In this document: positions 36,159-46,383 of the stretch, in pieces
Layout of the letters: the number at the start of each line of letters is the position of its first letter
Numbering within the stretch: position 1 is the first letter of the stretch
DNA from: G942493375 sp942493375
GTDB lineage: Bacteria > Armatimonadota > UBA5829
Assembly (NCBI GenBank): GCA_942493375.1
Contig: OW818698.1
Location: 4,588,001-4,652,000 of the forward strand
Reading direction: 5' to 3'
DNA length: 64,000 bases
Translations under genes and position numbers: made by a program
The notes under the pieces: model-generated
The model's input: only the letters and a program-made list of their open reading frames with translations
Databases searched by the model: none
Told to the model about the DNA's origin: nothing

Positions 36159-38213
36159 GTGGAAACCTTGCAGGACTTTTCTGATAATCAGTGTGGATGT
36201 AGTAGCAATGATACCATGAGCATGACTTCTGATGAAGTCTTGGGCTGTTGCGCGCTGGACACCGATTCATGCCGTAGCGTCCTTAGTCGTCTGATAGAAA
36301 CCTCTACTGATGCAATTGTTTTACTTGATGATTCCTCAAGAATAGTCCACGCCAATCCCTCCACTGCAGACTTGCTGGGTATGCCTTTTCAAAACCTTGT
36401 CGGGCATGTTTTTACACATCCATACAAACTGAACGAAACCACAAATATGTTTTTGACGCGTCCGAACAACTCCACAATATGTGTTGAAATAAATGCAGTG
36501 GAGTTACAGTCGGAGTGCAAGAGTTTAGTCATTATTACTATGAAGGACGTGACTATACAGACTCTTGTAACTCAGGCCATGAATGATTGTCTTGATCACG
36601 TAGTAATAGCTGATCTTATGGGCCGGGTGCTATATGTGAATGCTGCATTTACATCCCAATCAGATCAGTGTGCCAATCTTTTGGGAAGATCAATCGGTGA
36701 ATTGGATAGTCCGGAAAATGCAGGGCAGGTAGTCAATGCTCTATCACAAGTGGTGTCATCGGGTGGACTGGATCATCTGCAAGCTCCTATAGCAGGCGGT
36801 GTTACAGTTATTGGTATACCACAACATCATCCTGCATTTTTTATTGCAGTTGGGCGTGGATTAGTTGATGGACAATCGGATGTGGTATTTAATCGTGATT
36901 CACTGACCGACTTACCCAGTCGCCAGCTGACCAGAGAATTGTTGAACGAAGCCGTATTAGCTTCTATTTGCCGTGGAACATCACTTGGATTAATTCTCGT
37001 AGATATCGATGACTTCAAGATAGTTAATGACAGTTTGGGGCACGATATTGGCGATCAGGTTTTGAAGTTGGCGGCAGAGAGACTTACAAGTCTGCTGCGT
37101 TCTGAGGATTTTGTTGGCAGGATGAGCGGAGATGAATTTCTAATAGTACTGCGCGACATAGACGGTGCAAGTGATGTAGAGGCAGTCGCTAAACGGATTT
37201 TATCGGATTTTTCGATTCCATTTGCCGTGGATGGCAGAGATCTGTTTGTCACAGCCAGCCTTGGAATGAGTTTGTGCCCTGATCATGGGCGCGATGTGAA
37301 GGAACTCCTGAAATCTGCTGATTCAGCTATGCACATAGCAAAAGAGACTGGTAAGAACACATATCAGCTTTACGATGAGAAAATGAGCGCCAGAATTGAT
37401 GAAAGACTGATGCTTGAACACGGTCTGAGGAGAGCACTCGACCGGGATGAGTTTATTCTATACTATCAACCATGCCTTGATCTTTCGGGTTACAAGGTTA
37501 CCGGATATGAGGCCCTTATACGTTGGAACCACCCGGAGATGGGTCTGGTTATGCCTGACAGGTTTATTCCACTCGCTGAAGAGCGCGGGTTTATTGAACA
37601 CATAGACGAATGGGTTTTGGAAAAAGCATGCAGGCAAGCAGTAAGTTGGCAGCAGACCGGTCTTGGTAGATTAAAGGCATCTGTTAACATATCGGGAAGA
37701 CAGTTTGCACGGACTGATCTTGTTGGAACAGTTAGAAGGGTTTTGGTTGAGACTGGACTAAGTGCGAATCTACTTATGTTGGAGCTCACTGAGACAACGT
37801 TAGTCCATAATCCGGAAGCTGCAGTGGGTATGCTGAGACAATTAAAACAGATGGGTGTTCAGATCGCAATAGATGATTTTGGAACTGGTTATTCTTCACT
37901 CAACTATCTCAAACAGTTCCCGATTGACGCCCTCAAGGTTGACAGGTCGTTCGTCAGGGATATAACAATGAACCCCAACGATGCTGCAATAGTCGGGGCA
38001 ATTATAGCCATGGCGCATTCCCTGTGTTTGAGAGTTATTGCAGAAGGGGTTGAGACCCAGGAGCAGCTGGAGTTCCTGAAGATGCTTCAATGTGATGATA
38101 TGCAGGGATACCTTGCCAGCAGACCTGTTCCGGCTGAAGAGTTCACAGATGTCGTGCATAAAATAACAAACTCCCGGTTCAGACAGTCCATACAGACCTC
38201 CCTGCAATACTAA
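36159..38213 (+). CDS. PAS-PAS-GGDEF-EAL cyclic-di-GMP signalling protein
   Basis: This 684-aa protein has two PAS domains (about 40-125 and 130-225), a GGDEF domain (245-415) and an EAL domain (420-670). GGDEF: LTDLPSRQ opening, active loop SGDEF (accepted variant) and an RSED inhibitory I-site five residues before it. EAL: YEALIRW, DDFGTGYSSL, LKVDRSFV, AEGVET, so the phosphodiesterase site looks complete. Both synthesis and breakdown of c-di-GMP are possible. No membrane helix: a cytoplasmic sensor. The GTG at 36159 is used; a TTG at 36168, 5 bases after AGGTGG, may be the true start. Confidence 0.9.
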   Translation: METLQDFSDNQCGCSSNDTMSMTSDEVLGCCALDTDSCRSVLSRLIETSTDAIVLLDDSSRIVHANPSTADLLGMPFQNLVGHVFTHPYKLNETTNMFLTRPNNSTICVEINAVELQSECKSLVIITMKDVTIQTLVTQAMNDCLDHVVIADLMGRVLYVNAAFTSQSDQCANLLGRSIGELDSPENAGQVVNALSQVVSSGGLDHLQAPIAGGVTVIGIPQHHPAFFIAVGRGLVDGQSDVVFNRDSLTDLPSRQLTRELLNEAVLASICRGTSLGLILVDIDDFKIVNDSLGHDIGDQVLKLAAERLTSLLRSEDFVGRMSGDEFLIVLRDIDGASDVEAVAKRILSDFSIPFAVDGRDLFVTASLGMSLCPDHGRDVKELLKSADSAMHIAKETGKNTYQLYDEKMSARIDERLMLEHGLRRALDRDEFILYYQPCLDLSGYKVTGYEALIRWNHPEMGLVMPDRFIPLAEERGFIEHIDEWVLEKACRQAVSWQQTGLGRLKASVNISGRQFARTDLVGTVRRVLVETGLSANLLMLELTETTLVHNPEAAVGMLRQLKQMGVQIAIDDFGTGYSSLNYLKQFPIDALKVDRSFVRDITMNPNDAAIVGAIIAMAHSLCLRVIAEGVETQEQLEFLKMLQCDDMQGYLASRPVPAEEFTDVVHKITNSRFRQSIQTSLQY

Positions 38214-38220
38214 CCAACTT

Positions 38221-38290
38221 GTCATCCTGAGGAACGAAGGATCTGCTTTTTCCGAATAGAAAAGCAGATTATTCGTTCCTCAGGATGACA
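38221..38290. repeat. Dispersed inverted repeat (GTCATCCTGAGGAACGAAGG...)
   Basis: This 70-bp near-perfect hairpin of the GTCATYCTGA family lies between the convergent GGDEF-EAL and glycosidase genes. The 25-base outer arms pair almost completely. Confidence 0.88.
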
Positions 38291-38306
38291 GGCTTACTAA
38301 GCATTT

Positions 38307-40640
38307 TTATTTGCTAACGGTAGGAAACCTTGCAGCCGCTACCTTGTTTATACTAAGCTTGAATGGGCTAAATGGAGCATTGAACTCTACTGCCAGCCTC
38401 AGAGACTTGATCTTCTCAAATCCGGGAACGATATATGGTTCCGTCCACCACTGCCAGTCAACGTCCTGCAGCATGAACGCTTTCAAGTCTTCATTGCCTG
38501 ATGGAGATTCCCAGAACTCCCAGCCTGCACCTCTCCAGTCAGCCATATACAGCCTTGTGCTCAGTCCATCCGGTTTTGGGCTTGCAGTTACGAGCATTTC
38601 GACCGCATCAGCTTTTGATATGTCTACTGATTTACTAGCTGTAGACTCAAACACAATCCGAATCCTGCCAGTTTCACTGCCCACTGGTCGAACCCAGAAC
38701 TCGTGATCTCCCTGAGGTTCAACAGATACCTGGCCTGAGACTCCCTGGACAGCTGTTTCCCATTTTGGTAATGCACTGTCAAGTGAAACTAATTCGCCAG
38801 CACCGGCTTTTGCTATGTCCCTGCCAAAGTGGCTTACCATAACAGTCTTGCCGGCTTCTCCAAAATCACCCGTGAATTTTACCTTATAGGGCCCCAGACC
38901 GCTCCCGGATGGACTTATGTTATATGTAACTACTTTCCGTCCCATAGGTTCGAGTTGCATACCCTGTCTTTTAGGATCACACTGCCAGCCTTTTGGGAGT
39001 TGCACGGACATATTGCCCTTACATGCATGATTAGGATTAAGATTGAAGACTTCAATAGCAAACTCAACCGGCTGATCAGATATAAGATACCAGTTACGAG
39101 GCTTCAATGCTTTAAGAGTACTTCTTGGCGCTATGACTATTTTGCAAGGACTTTTATACGCAGCTTTTGCAGTCGTAACCGGGAGGCTGGTATGACCTGC
39201 TTCGATTATATATGTCGGGTCTGGTGATAAAGCTGCAGCAATCTTACCTTTGGTCGTATTTAGCTTGATCGAAGCTCCGAGCATATCAACTACTTCAACT
39301 GATTTCCTGGTAACCTGGAGATCAATAGTCATTAGCTTATCTGCCCAGGCTGCGATAACTCGGCCTTTTGGAGTGTCAAATGAATATGCTGTAGCTCCGG
39401 ATGGTAGTTTTAGTGCCCCTAGTGAAGTTGCATCACCAAGAATTCGTGCAGCGGTTGCTAAAGCTATGAAAGATGGATAGGGTGTGAGATCAGGCCTCAA
39501 TAGACCGAACTGCACATCCCCCTCTGGTCTGTCAGGGAGCATAAAGAAGAATATTCTTTCCAGTCCTGAAGAGAGAAGCGTCGCTGCTGCTCTCGGAATG
39601 TACCTGCATGCTCGGAGTTGCTCAACTTGCCCCAGGAGTTTCTTGTTGTTGCCTTCACTGGGCCAGAGCAGTAGATTTGTTTCAGTGAGCCAGACTGGTT
39701 TTGATTTATTCTGCACCGCAGCATTATAAGCCTTAACCGTGGATGCATGTCCTCTCGGTTCATGGTATCTGTGCAGATCCAGAACATCGAAATAGTCTTG
39801 TACCTGACATTCACCCATGTTTGCAGCAAACGGCAGCATTGTATGCGCTGAGAATGACGATGGCAGCACCAGCACATCGGGATCGGCATCTTTGGCGCCG
39901 AGATATGCTGCTTTGAGTTCTGCAGAATACGTGTCACCCAGCGTAGGCCAACCTTTGTCCACCTCGTTCCACATTTCCCAGGCCTGGATTTTACCTTTGT
40001 ATCTACCCACTGCTGATTTGAGGAACCGGTACACACCGGTCAAGTCCTGAGGCGCAGGACCGGGACCACTCTCAAATGACCACTGAGGTGCAAAATCCAT
40101 TACCTGAGATATGTTCAGGCCTTCGGAATGGAGTAAATCAGCCACTTCATCGTAATTCGTCCAGTTAAAACTGCCTTTACCGGGTTCGACGCCACCCCAG
40201 GCTATACGTTCACGCACCCATTTGATCCCGGACATACGCACCATAGTTGCAGCATCTTTCCACTGTTCCTTGGGAATGCACCAGGCCATCGCCACATCAA
40301 CACCTACACGACCTCGCGAGTCCCTATTGAGGTCAGCCGATGCAACCACCCCTATCGCGCTGACTGTGTTTGTATCGCCGACAGAGCATATTAGCTCATA
40401 ATAGCCAGGGGTTAGTTTTCCGAGGTCGATATTATATGGGGATTCAACTGAACCGTTTTTAAGCTGGTTCCCCTTGAGATCGTTGAGTTTCCAGGTAACG
40501 GAACCTGAGGCATCTGTGAGTGTTAATGCAACTTTTTCATTTGCGCTGAATAGATTGCCAGGAGCTTTGGAAGTGATTGATAGTCCAAAGACTGGTGAGA
40601 GGAGTAGACTCAGGATGACTGATGTAATTGCTGTTCGCAT
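38307..40640 (-). CDS. Secreted clan GH-A glycoside hydrolase (GH39/GH5-like)
   Basis: This 777-aa exported protein has a signal peptide ending SPVFG. Domains: N-terminal Ig-like strand region (20-105), TIM barrel about 110-400, then beta-sandwich domains to the end. Barrel: MVRMSGIKWVRERIAWGGVE, AWEMWNEVDKGW (acid/base Glu in WNE) and VWLTETNLL (nucleophile Glu), the clan GH-A pair. Specificity cannot be read. GGGGG precedes the ATG, and the start overlaps the end of the upstream membrane-protein gene by 31 bp. Confidence 0.82.
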   Translation of the reverse strand: MRTAITSVILSLLLSPVFGLSITSKAPGNLFSANEKVALTLTDASGSVTWKLNDLKGNQLKNGSVESPYNIDLGKLTPGYYELICSVGDTNTVSAIGVVASADLNRDSRGRVGVDVAMAWCIPKEQWKDAATMVRMSGIKWVRERIAWGGVEPGKGSFNWTNYDEVADLLHSEGLNISQVMDFAPQWSFESGPGPAPQDLTGVYRFLKSAVGRYKGKIQAWEMWNEVDKGWPTLGDTYSAELKAAYLGAKDADPDVLVLPSSFSAHTMLPFAANMGECQVQDYFDVLDLHRYHEPRGHASTVKAYNAAVQNKSKPVWLTETNLLLWPSEGNNKKLLGQVEQLRACRYIPRAAATLLSSGLERIFFFMLPDRPEGDVQFGLLRPDLTPYPSFIALATAARILGDATSLGALKLPSGATAYSFDTPKGRVIAAWADKLMTIDLQVTRKSVEVVDMLGASIKLNTTKGKIAAALSPDPTYIIEAGHTSLPVTTAKAAYKSPCKIVIAPRSTLKALKPRNWYLISDQPVEFAIEVFNLNPNHACKGNMSVQLPKGWQCDPKRQGMQLEPMGRKVVTYNISPSGSGLGPYKVKFTGDFGEAGKTVMVSHFGRDIAKAGAGELVSLDSALPKWETAVQGVSGQVSVEPQGDHEFWVRPVGSETGRIRIVFESTASKSVDISKADAVEMLVTASPKPDGLSTRLYMADWRGAGWEFWESPSGNEDLKAFMLQDVDWQWWTEPYIVPGFEKIKSLRLAVEFNAPFSPFKLSINKVAAARFPTVSK

Positions 40641-41047
40641 GGGTTAATCCCCCGGTTCTGTCTATTAGTTGAATGCCTGATACTTATAGCCGCGATTATA
40701 GAAATGGTAAATAATCCGATTGCAGGTAATGGCCAGGGGGCAAACATGTCAGTGATAGTTTGCCAGGCTCCATAGGGAGGGATGGGAGTGTCGGGATGTC
40801 TGAGGAGATACGCTCCTACTGTCAGGCGGGCAATGAGCCCGGAAGTGAAGATAAGCACTGCAGTCACTATTGGATTATTGGCACCCAGCCTGGCAAGCAT
40901 TTTGCCTGAGGCCCAGCCATACAATACTGAGATGGGAATGACACCATATCCAAAGAATGATACCCCCCAGCCTCCGACGGCTCCGATAGCAGCTATCGCA
41001 GCCCATAATGCCATTGCTCGCATTAGAATGAAATGTTTTGGAATCAT
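40610..41047 (-). CDS. Small hypothetical integral membrane protein
   Basis: This 145-aa protein has four hydrophobic stretches: ALWAAIAAIGAVGGWGVSFF, VIPISVLYGWASG, PIVTAVLIFTSGLIARLTVG and PLPAIGLFTISIIAAI. GAGGA lies 8 bases before the ATG. It overlaps the following glycosidase gene, suggesting coupled translation. No family recognised. Confidence 0.6.
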   Translation of the reverse strand: MIPKHFILMRAMALWAAIAAIGAVGGWGVSFFGYGVIPISVLYGWASGKMLARLGANNPIVTAVLIFTSGLIARLTVGAYLLRHPDTPIPPYGAWQTITDMFAPWPLPAIGLFTISIIAAISIRHSTNRQNRGINPCEQQLHQSS

Positions 41048-41135
41048 AGCATGAGTCCTCTCGATTTTCGCCTGCAGCGAAAACCTGCCGGACTCGCTAC
41101 GAAGGGACGAAAATATTCTATTTTCGAAAGAGGTG

Positions 41136-41621
41136 TCACTTGCGTTTCCTGATTAACCGTGCGGGAACCCCACCCATAACGGAATATGGTTCGACATCTT
41201 TGGTGACTACTGCACCGGCTCCGATTATACTACCGGTTCCTATACGGACTCCCTGGATAATCACCGCATTAGCGCCTATCCAGACGTTATCTTCAACTAC
41301 AATCTTTTTGGAAATACCAGCACGTGCAGCGAATGGAATATCTGGGTCATCATAACTATGTCCTACGCTAGCAAACACAACATGGGCAGCAACACAGCAA
41401 CCTTCACCGATCTCCAATGGGCCATATAGAACCCCATAGGGAGCAAAATGGCTCCCACTCCCGATTTCAATCCCATCACCAGCACCCTGGAAGCAAACCC
41501 CGTGGTAAAAGGTGACATTGTCCCCAATAGATACTAATTCCGGCTGATAGAACGTAACATTATCACCGAAAGAAACATTCTTACCAAGTGACTTAAACTT
41601 GCTCAGAACCGCATCATCCAT
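41136..41621 (-). CDS. Hexapeptide-repeat O-acetyltransferase (left-handed beta-helix)
   Basis: This 161-aa protein is built of hexapeptide repeats (VSIGDNVTFY, IEIGSGSHFA, VWIGANAVIIQG, VRIGTGSIIGAGAVVTKD) and ends with the PYSVMGGVPARLIRKRK cap. This is the NodL/LacA/maltose-acetyltransferase type, which acetylates sugars, including capsule or LPS residues, using acetyl-CoA. HVVFASVGHSYDDPD holds the likely catalytic histidine. AAGGAG precedes the ATG at 8 bases. Confidence 0.85.
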   Translation of the reverse strand: MDDAVLSKFKSLGKNVSFGDNVTFYQPELVSIGDNVTFYHGVCFQGAGDGIEIGSGSHFAPYGVLYGPLEIGEGCCVAAHVVFASVGHSYDDPDIPFAARAGISKKIVVEDNVWIGANAVIIQGVRIGTGSIIGAGAVVTKDVEPYSVMGGVPARLIRKRK

Positions 41622-41728
41622 AGGATTGCTCCTTTAAGTGTGGATAGGATAAGTGAATAGATTAGGTTGCAGAATTCTAGAAGTATTGTTTCAGGATATC
41701 TAAGTTATCTTTGGTAAGTGCACATACT

Positions 41729-41858
41729 AATTTCTCCCTTGGAGAAGAGCACAACCCAGTTCCCCCTTGGAGAAGGGGGGTAGGGGGGATTGACCATCAG
41801 AACACTATCTGTAGTTACTGATCAATCCCCATACCCCCTTCTCCAAGGGAATTAGGTG
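41729..41858. repeat. Dispersed inverted repeat (TTCCCCCTTGGAGAAGGGGG...)
   Basis: Left arm TTCCCCCTTGGAGAAGGGGG, then TAGGGGGGATTGA; the right arm is its complement (ATCAATCCCCATACCCCCTT, then CTCCAAGGGAA), with a 30-bp loop. A truncated left arm (TTTCTCCCTTGGAGAAGAGC) precedes it. It lies just past the enolase stop codon. Other copies: 59080 and, partial, 62863. Confidence 0.9.
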
Positions 41859-41875
41859 ATGTATTTATGTGCTAA

Positions 41876-43189
<1,314 letters not shown>

Positions 43190-43224
43190 TTAATCAGTCT
43201 CGCTTCACACAGCAAAACCCATAA

Positions 43225-43233
43225 ATTATACCA
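43225..43233 (-). promoter_or_regulatory. Extended -10 promoter for eno
   Basis: On the minus strand TGGTATAAT forms a perfect extended -10 element. The -35 position (17-bp spacer) reads TTCATC, which is weak, so the extended -10 probably carries the promoter. Confidence 0.5.
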
Positions 43234-43363
43234 TAAGGTAGCGCGTGGATGAAACTTATGAGGAAGTAACAGTTCAGAGTTGCCGTAATTTGTCATCCTG
43301 AGCCCCCAAGTTGGGGGTGCCAACGTATTTCGATTAGAAACTTGTATTATTCCTGGGAGGCCA

Positions 43364-43390
43364 AATTGTGGTGCGGGCTTCCAGCCTGCC
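43364..43390 (+). repeat. Solo REP hairpin (RAYT-family)
   Basis: AATTGTGGTGCGGGCTTCCA followed by GCCTGCC: same foot and stem as the left hairpin of the 2441-3895 array, 40 kb away. This shows the REP unit is dispersed, not only tandem. Confidence 0.8.
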
Positions 43391-43627
43391 CGTATCGGAC
43401 GTGAAAATACCAGTTGTGTTCAAAAATACGCGTTACTTTTACTTGGTGAAGTATTTGTTGGCAGATTCGATTCTTGAAAAGCTTGACTTCCTGGCATAGA
43501 GTGATATCATTTAGGCAATCATGCGATATTATTGTATTATGTAGCTTGTAGAATGACTCCCGAACCTTTGGATTATATTAATCGTATCTAGTAATGCTTT
43601 ATAAAGCAATTATTCAGTAGGTATATA

Positions 43628-44539
43628 TTGGATCAACAGAGCCTTCAGCCAGAAAAGAATGTTGATGAGGAACTGCTTACCCCGGACTTTTTGCGTAAGA
43701 TAGAGCAGTTGTCTTTGGTATCCCGACGCCTGTTCCCCGGCAGAATGCGTGGTGAACGCAGGTCTACCCGCCGTGGTTCTTCAGTGGAATTCGCTGACTA
43801 TCGCAACTACTCCACAGGTGATGATTTCAGGCGTGTGGACTGGAATGTATATGCGCGCCTGGAAAAACTGTTTCTCAAATTGTTTGTAGAAGAAGAGGAC
43901 CTGAGGGTCTATATTCTGCTGGATACGTCTCTCTCAATGAGCTTTGGCTCACCCAGCAAACTCCTCTATGCCAAACGTATTGCCGCTGCACTTTCATATA
44001 TAGCCTTGTGCGGTTTCGATCAGGTCTCGGTTTCTTCCTTGTCCGAAGGCAAATGCTCATCTATGAAACCCAAGCGCGGAAAACAGTCTGCCATTGGAAT
44101 CTTCGACTATCTGAACAATATGACCAGTGCAGGCAGCACAGCGTTACCGGGATCGATCAAAGACTTTTGCCTGCGAAATGCCCATCCCGGGCTGGCAATT
44201 GTGCTATCGGATTTCCTCGACCCGGAGTTTGCTACCAGCATCTCATCTCTGGTTTCCAGGAGATTTGACGTGCTGATGCTGCAGGTGTTGGATGAGCAGG
44301 AAGTTAATCCAACACTGGTTGGTGATCTGATGCTGGTGGATTGTGAGAATGGTGATAAACGGGAAATAACTATAACACAGAGCTTGCTGCGTAGATACCG
44401 TGAAAGATTGAATGAGCTGACCAATGGACTCCAGAAACTCTCCACAACATACGGGTGCGGGTATGTGCAGGTCACGAATCAGACTCCGTTTGAAGATCTT
44501 GTTCTGGGTTATCTGAGGCAGAGGGGAGCGCTCAAATGA
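43628..44539 (+). CDS. DUF58 protein with VWA-like fold
   Basis: This 303-aa cytoplasmic protein has the DUF58 core RRGSSVEFADYRNYSTGDDFRRVDWNVYAR followed by a MIDAS-type DTSLSMSFG. DUF58 proteins normally work with a MoxR AAA+ ATPase and VWA membrane proteins in envelope or stress functions. TTG start at 43628, preceded by TAGGT. Its stop overlaps the start of the next gene (ATGA), so translation is coupled. No MoxR gene precedes it; the upstream space is occupied by repeats. Confidence 0.88.
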   Translation: MDQQSLQPEKNVDEELLTPDFLRKIEQLSLVSRRLFPGRMRGERRSTRRGSSVEFADYRNYSTGDDFRRVDWNVYARLEKLFLKLFVEEEDLRVYILLDTSLSMSFGSPSKLLYAKRIAAALSYIALCGFDQVSVSSLSEGKCSSMKPKRGKQSAIGIFDYLNNMTSAGSTALPGSIKDFCLRNAHPGLAIVLSDFLDPEFATSISSLVSRRFDVLMLQVLDEQEVNPTLVGDLMLVDCENGDKREITITQSLLRRYRERLNELTNGLQKLSTTYGCGYVQVTNQTPFEDLVLGYLRQRGALK

Positions 44540-46380
44540 TAAATCTGCTCTCTCCATGGTCGCTACTTATCTTTCTGCCTGTTGGAGCCTTAATAGTCCT
44601 GCTCTATCTGTTAAAACTCAAGCGCAAGGAACGTATTATTTCATCGGTGATGCTCTGGCAGGCTGCGGTGGCTGACCTCCAGGCAAATGCTCCTTTACAA
44701 AAATTAAATAAAAATTTGCTTCTATTTCTGCAACTGCTGGTCTTGCTTCTGATTGTGCTGGCAGCAGCAAGACCGTTTCGAAATGTGGAAGGTCTTGGGC
44801 AGAATCGAATAGTCGTAATAATGGATGCATCCGCAAGTATGCAGGCCAATGATGTAGGTATGCCACGATTTGAAAAGGCCAGGCAACAGGTGTCATCGAT
44901 GGCGGACAGCATGGGACCTGGCGACAGCATGCTGATCATCTCCGCAGGTACAAAACCCCGGGTGCTCTCCTCATTCTCTTCAGACAAACGCTCTATAGCC
45001 CGCGACATACGCTCCCTTAGACCTACGGATGCTTCATGCGATATGAGGCAGGCACTTGTGCTTGCTGCATCTCTGGTTACCGAAAAATCATCCAAACCGG
45101 CCAGGATAATTGTTCTTTCAGATGGCGCTTTTGGCAAGCTTGATGATACCCCACTGGGTATGGCCAAAGTCGACTATCGCTGCATAGGCAATAGTTCAGA
45201 TAACGTCGGCATCACTGGTATATCATCCCGTAAATCTCTTTCAGGTAGCCGGCAGGTGTTTGTCGGGATGCAGAATTATTCAAACGCCAAAAAGAAATTC
45301 AACCTTGAACTGTATGCTAACGATCAACTTGTTGATGTCCGCGAGCAATCGCTTGCTCCCGGTCAATCACACGAGGAAATCCTGGAGAGCGGGCAGGGAC
45401 TCGGTGGTCGAATATCAGCAAAGCTGGACATCAAGGACGATCTGGCTGTGGACAATTCCGGCACTGTTTATTTGGATAAACCCCGAAAGATATCCGTATT
45501 GCTGGTCTCAAAGGGCAATGTTTTTATTCAGAATGCAATAAACCTGGACAGTCGCACTCAGCTTGTGAAGACTGATACTTTGCCTGCAGATTACAAAGAT
45601 GCAGCATACGATATAACGATATTTGATGGTGTCAAACCTCCGCAAAATTTACCAGCGGGAGGGTATCTGTTAATAGATACATCGACTCCTCAAGGGCCGG
45701 CTGATGAGAAGGCAGAGGTTGCAAACCCAACAATAATAGATTCCAACAAGCAGCATCCGGTTTCTCGTTATGTAGATTTTGCAGGAGTTCGGATCGCATC
45801 GGCAAAGTATTTGGCCCCCAAGTTCTGGGGAGATCAGGTTCTGGAGGGTAGTGAGGGTTCGCTGTGTGTTGCAGGTTCGCACGAAAAAAAGAGGTATGTG
45901 CAACTCTCTTGGAGCCTCCTGGACAGCGACTTCCCGATGCGTGTCGGCTTTCCGATTTTTATGGCTAACTGCATAGACTATCTTGCAGGGACAAATGGAG
46001 CTGGGGCAGCCTTTACTGTCAGAACCGGTCAGCCTGCTTCAATCGACCTGCCTGCAGGGATAGATAGACTTACAGTAACAGCTCCTGATGGTACAAAATC
46101 CACAATCAATTCCGCACAGTCTCCAGCACTCTTCGATGGGACTCAGATGGCAGGCGTTTATACATACACGGCAGGTTCTACTAAAAGCGAGTTTGCTGCA
46201 AACCTCGCTTCAGATGCCGAATCTAATCTCAAACCTGTCCGCGAGATAGCTCTTGGAGAGCATGCACTGGCTACCGGAAAAGGAAGTGTGCGGACAAACA
46301 CTGAGTTCTATTGGCCGATGTTATTTGTTGCCCTGGCAGTTTTGACTTTTGAGTGGTACGCTTACCACAGGAGGCTATAG
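44536..46380 (+). CDS. BatA-like membrane protein with VWA domain
   Basis: This 614-aa protein begins with the BatA N-terminal region: SPWSLLIFLPVGALIVLLYL, then NLLLFLQLLVLLLIVLAAAR, with a cytoplasmic loop between. Its VWA domain starts VVIMDASASMQAND (MIDAS DxSxS). A large periplasmic beta region follows, and a last helix PMLFVALAVLTFEW anchors the C-terminus. BatA proteins associate with MoxR/DUF58 in aerotolerance, envelope and cell-size phenotypes in other bacteria. Middle gene of a three-gene operon; the next gene starts 3 bases after its stop. Confidence 0.85.
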   Translation: MINLLSPWSLLIFLPVGALIVLLYLLKLKRKERIISSVMLWQAAVADLQANAPLQKLNKNLLLFLQLLVLLLIVLAAARPFRNVEGLGQNRIVVIMDASASMQANDVGMPRFEKARQQVSSMADSMGPGDSMLIISAGTKPRVLSSFSSDKRSIARDIRSLRPTDASCDMRQALVLAASLVTEKSSKPARIIVLSDGAFGKLDDTPLGMAKVDYRCIGNSSDNVGITGISSRKSLSGSRQVFVGMQNYSNAKKKFNLELYANDQLVDVREQSLAPGQSHEEILESGQGLGGRISAKLDIKDDLAVDNSGTVYLDKPRKISVLLVSKGNVFIQNAINLDSRTQLVKTDTLPADYKDAAYDITIFDGVKPPQNLPAGGYLLIDTSTPQGPADEKAEVANPTIIDSNKQHPVSRYVDFAGVRIASAKYLAPKFWGDQVLEGSEGSLCVAGSHEKKRYVQLSWSLLDSDFPMRVGFPIFMANCIDYLAGTNGAGAAFTVRTGQPASIDLPAGIDRLTVTAPDGTKSTINSAQSPALFDGTQMAGVYTYTAGSTKSEFAANLASDAESNLKPVREIALGEHALATGKGSVRTNTEFYWPMLFVALAVLTFEWYAYHRRL

Positions 46381-46383
46381 CTG

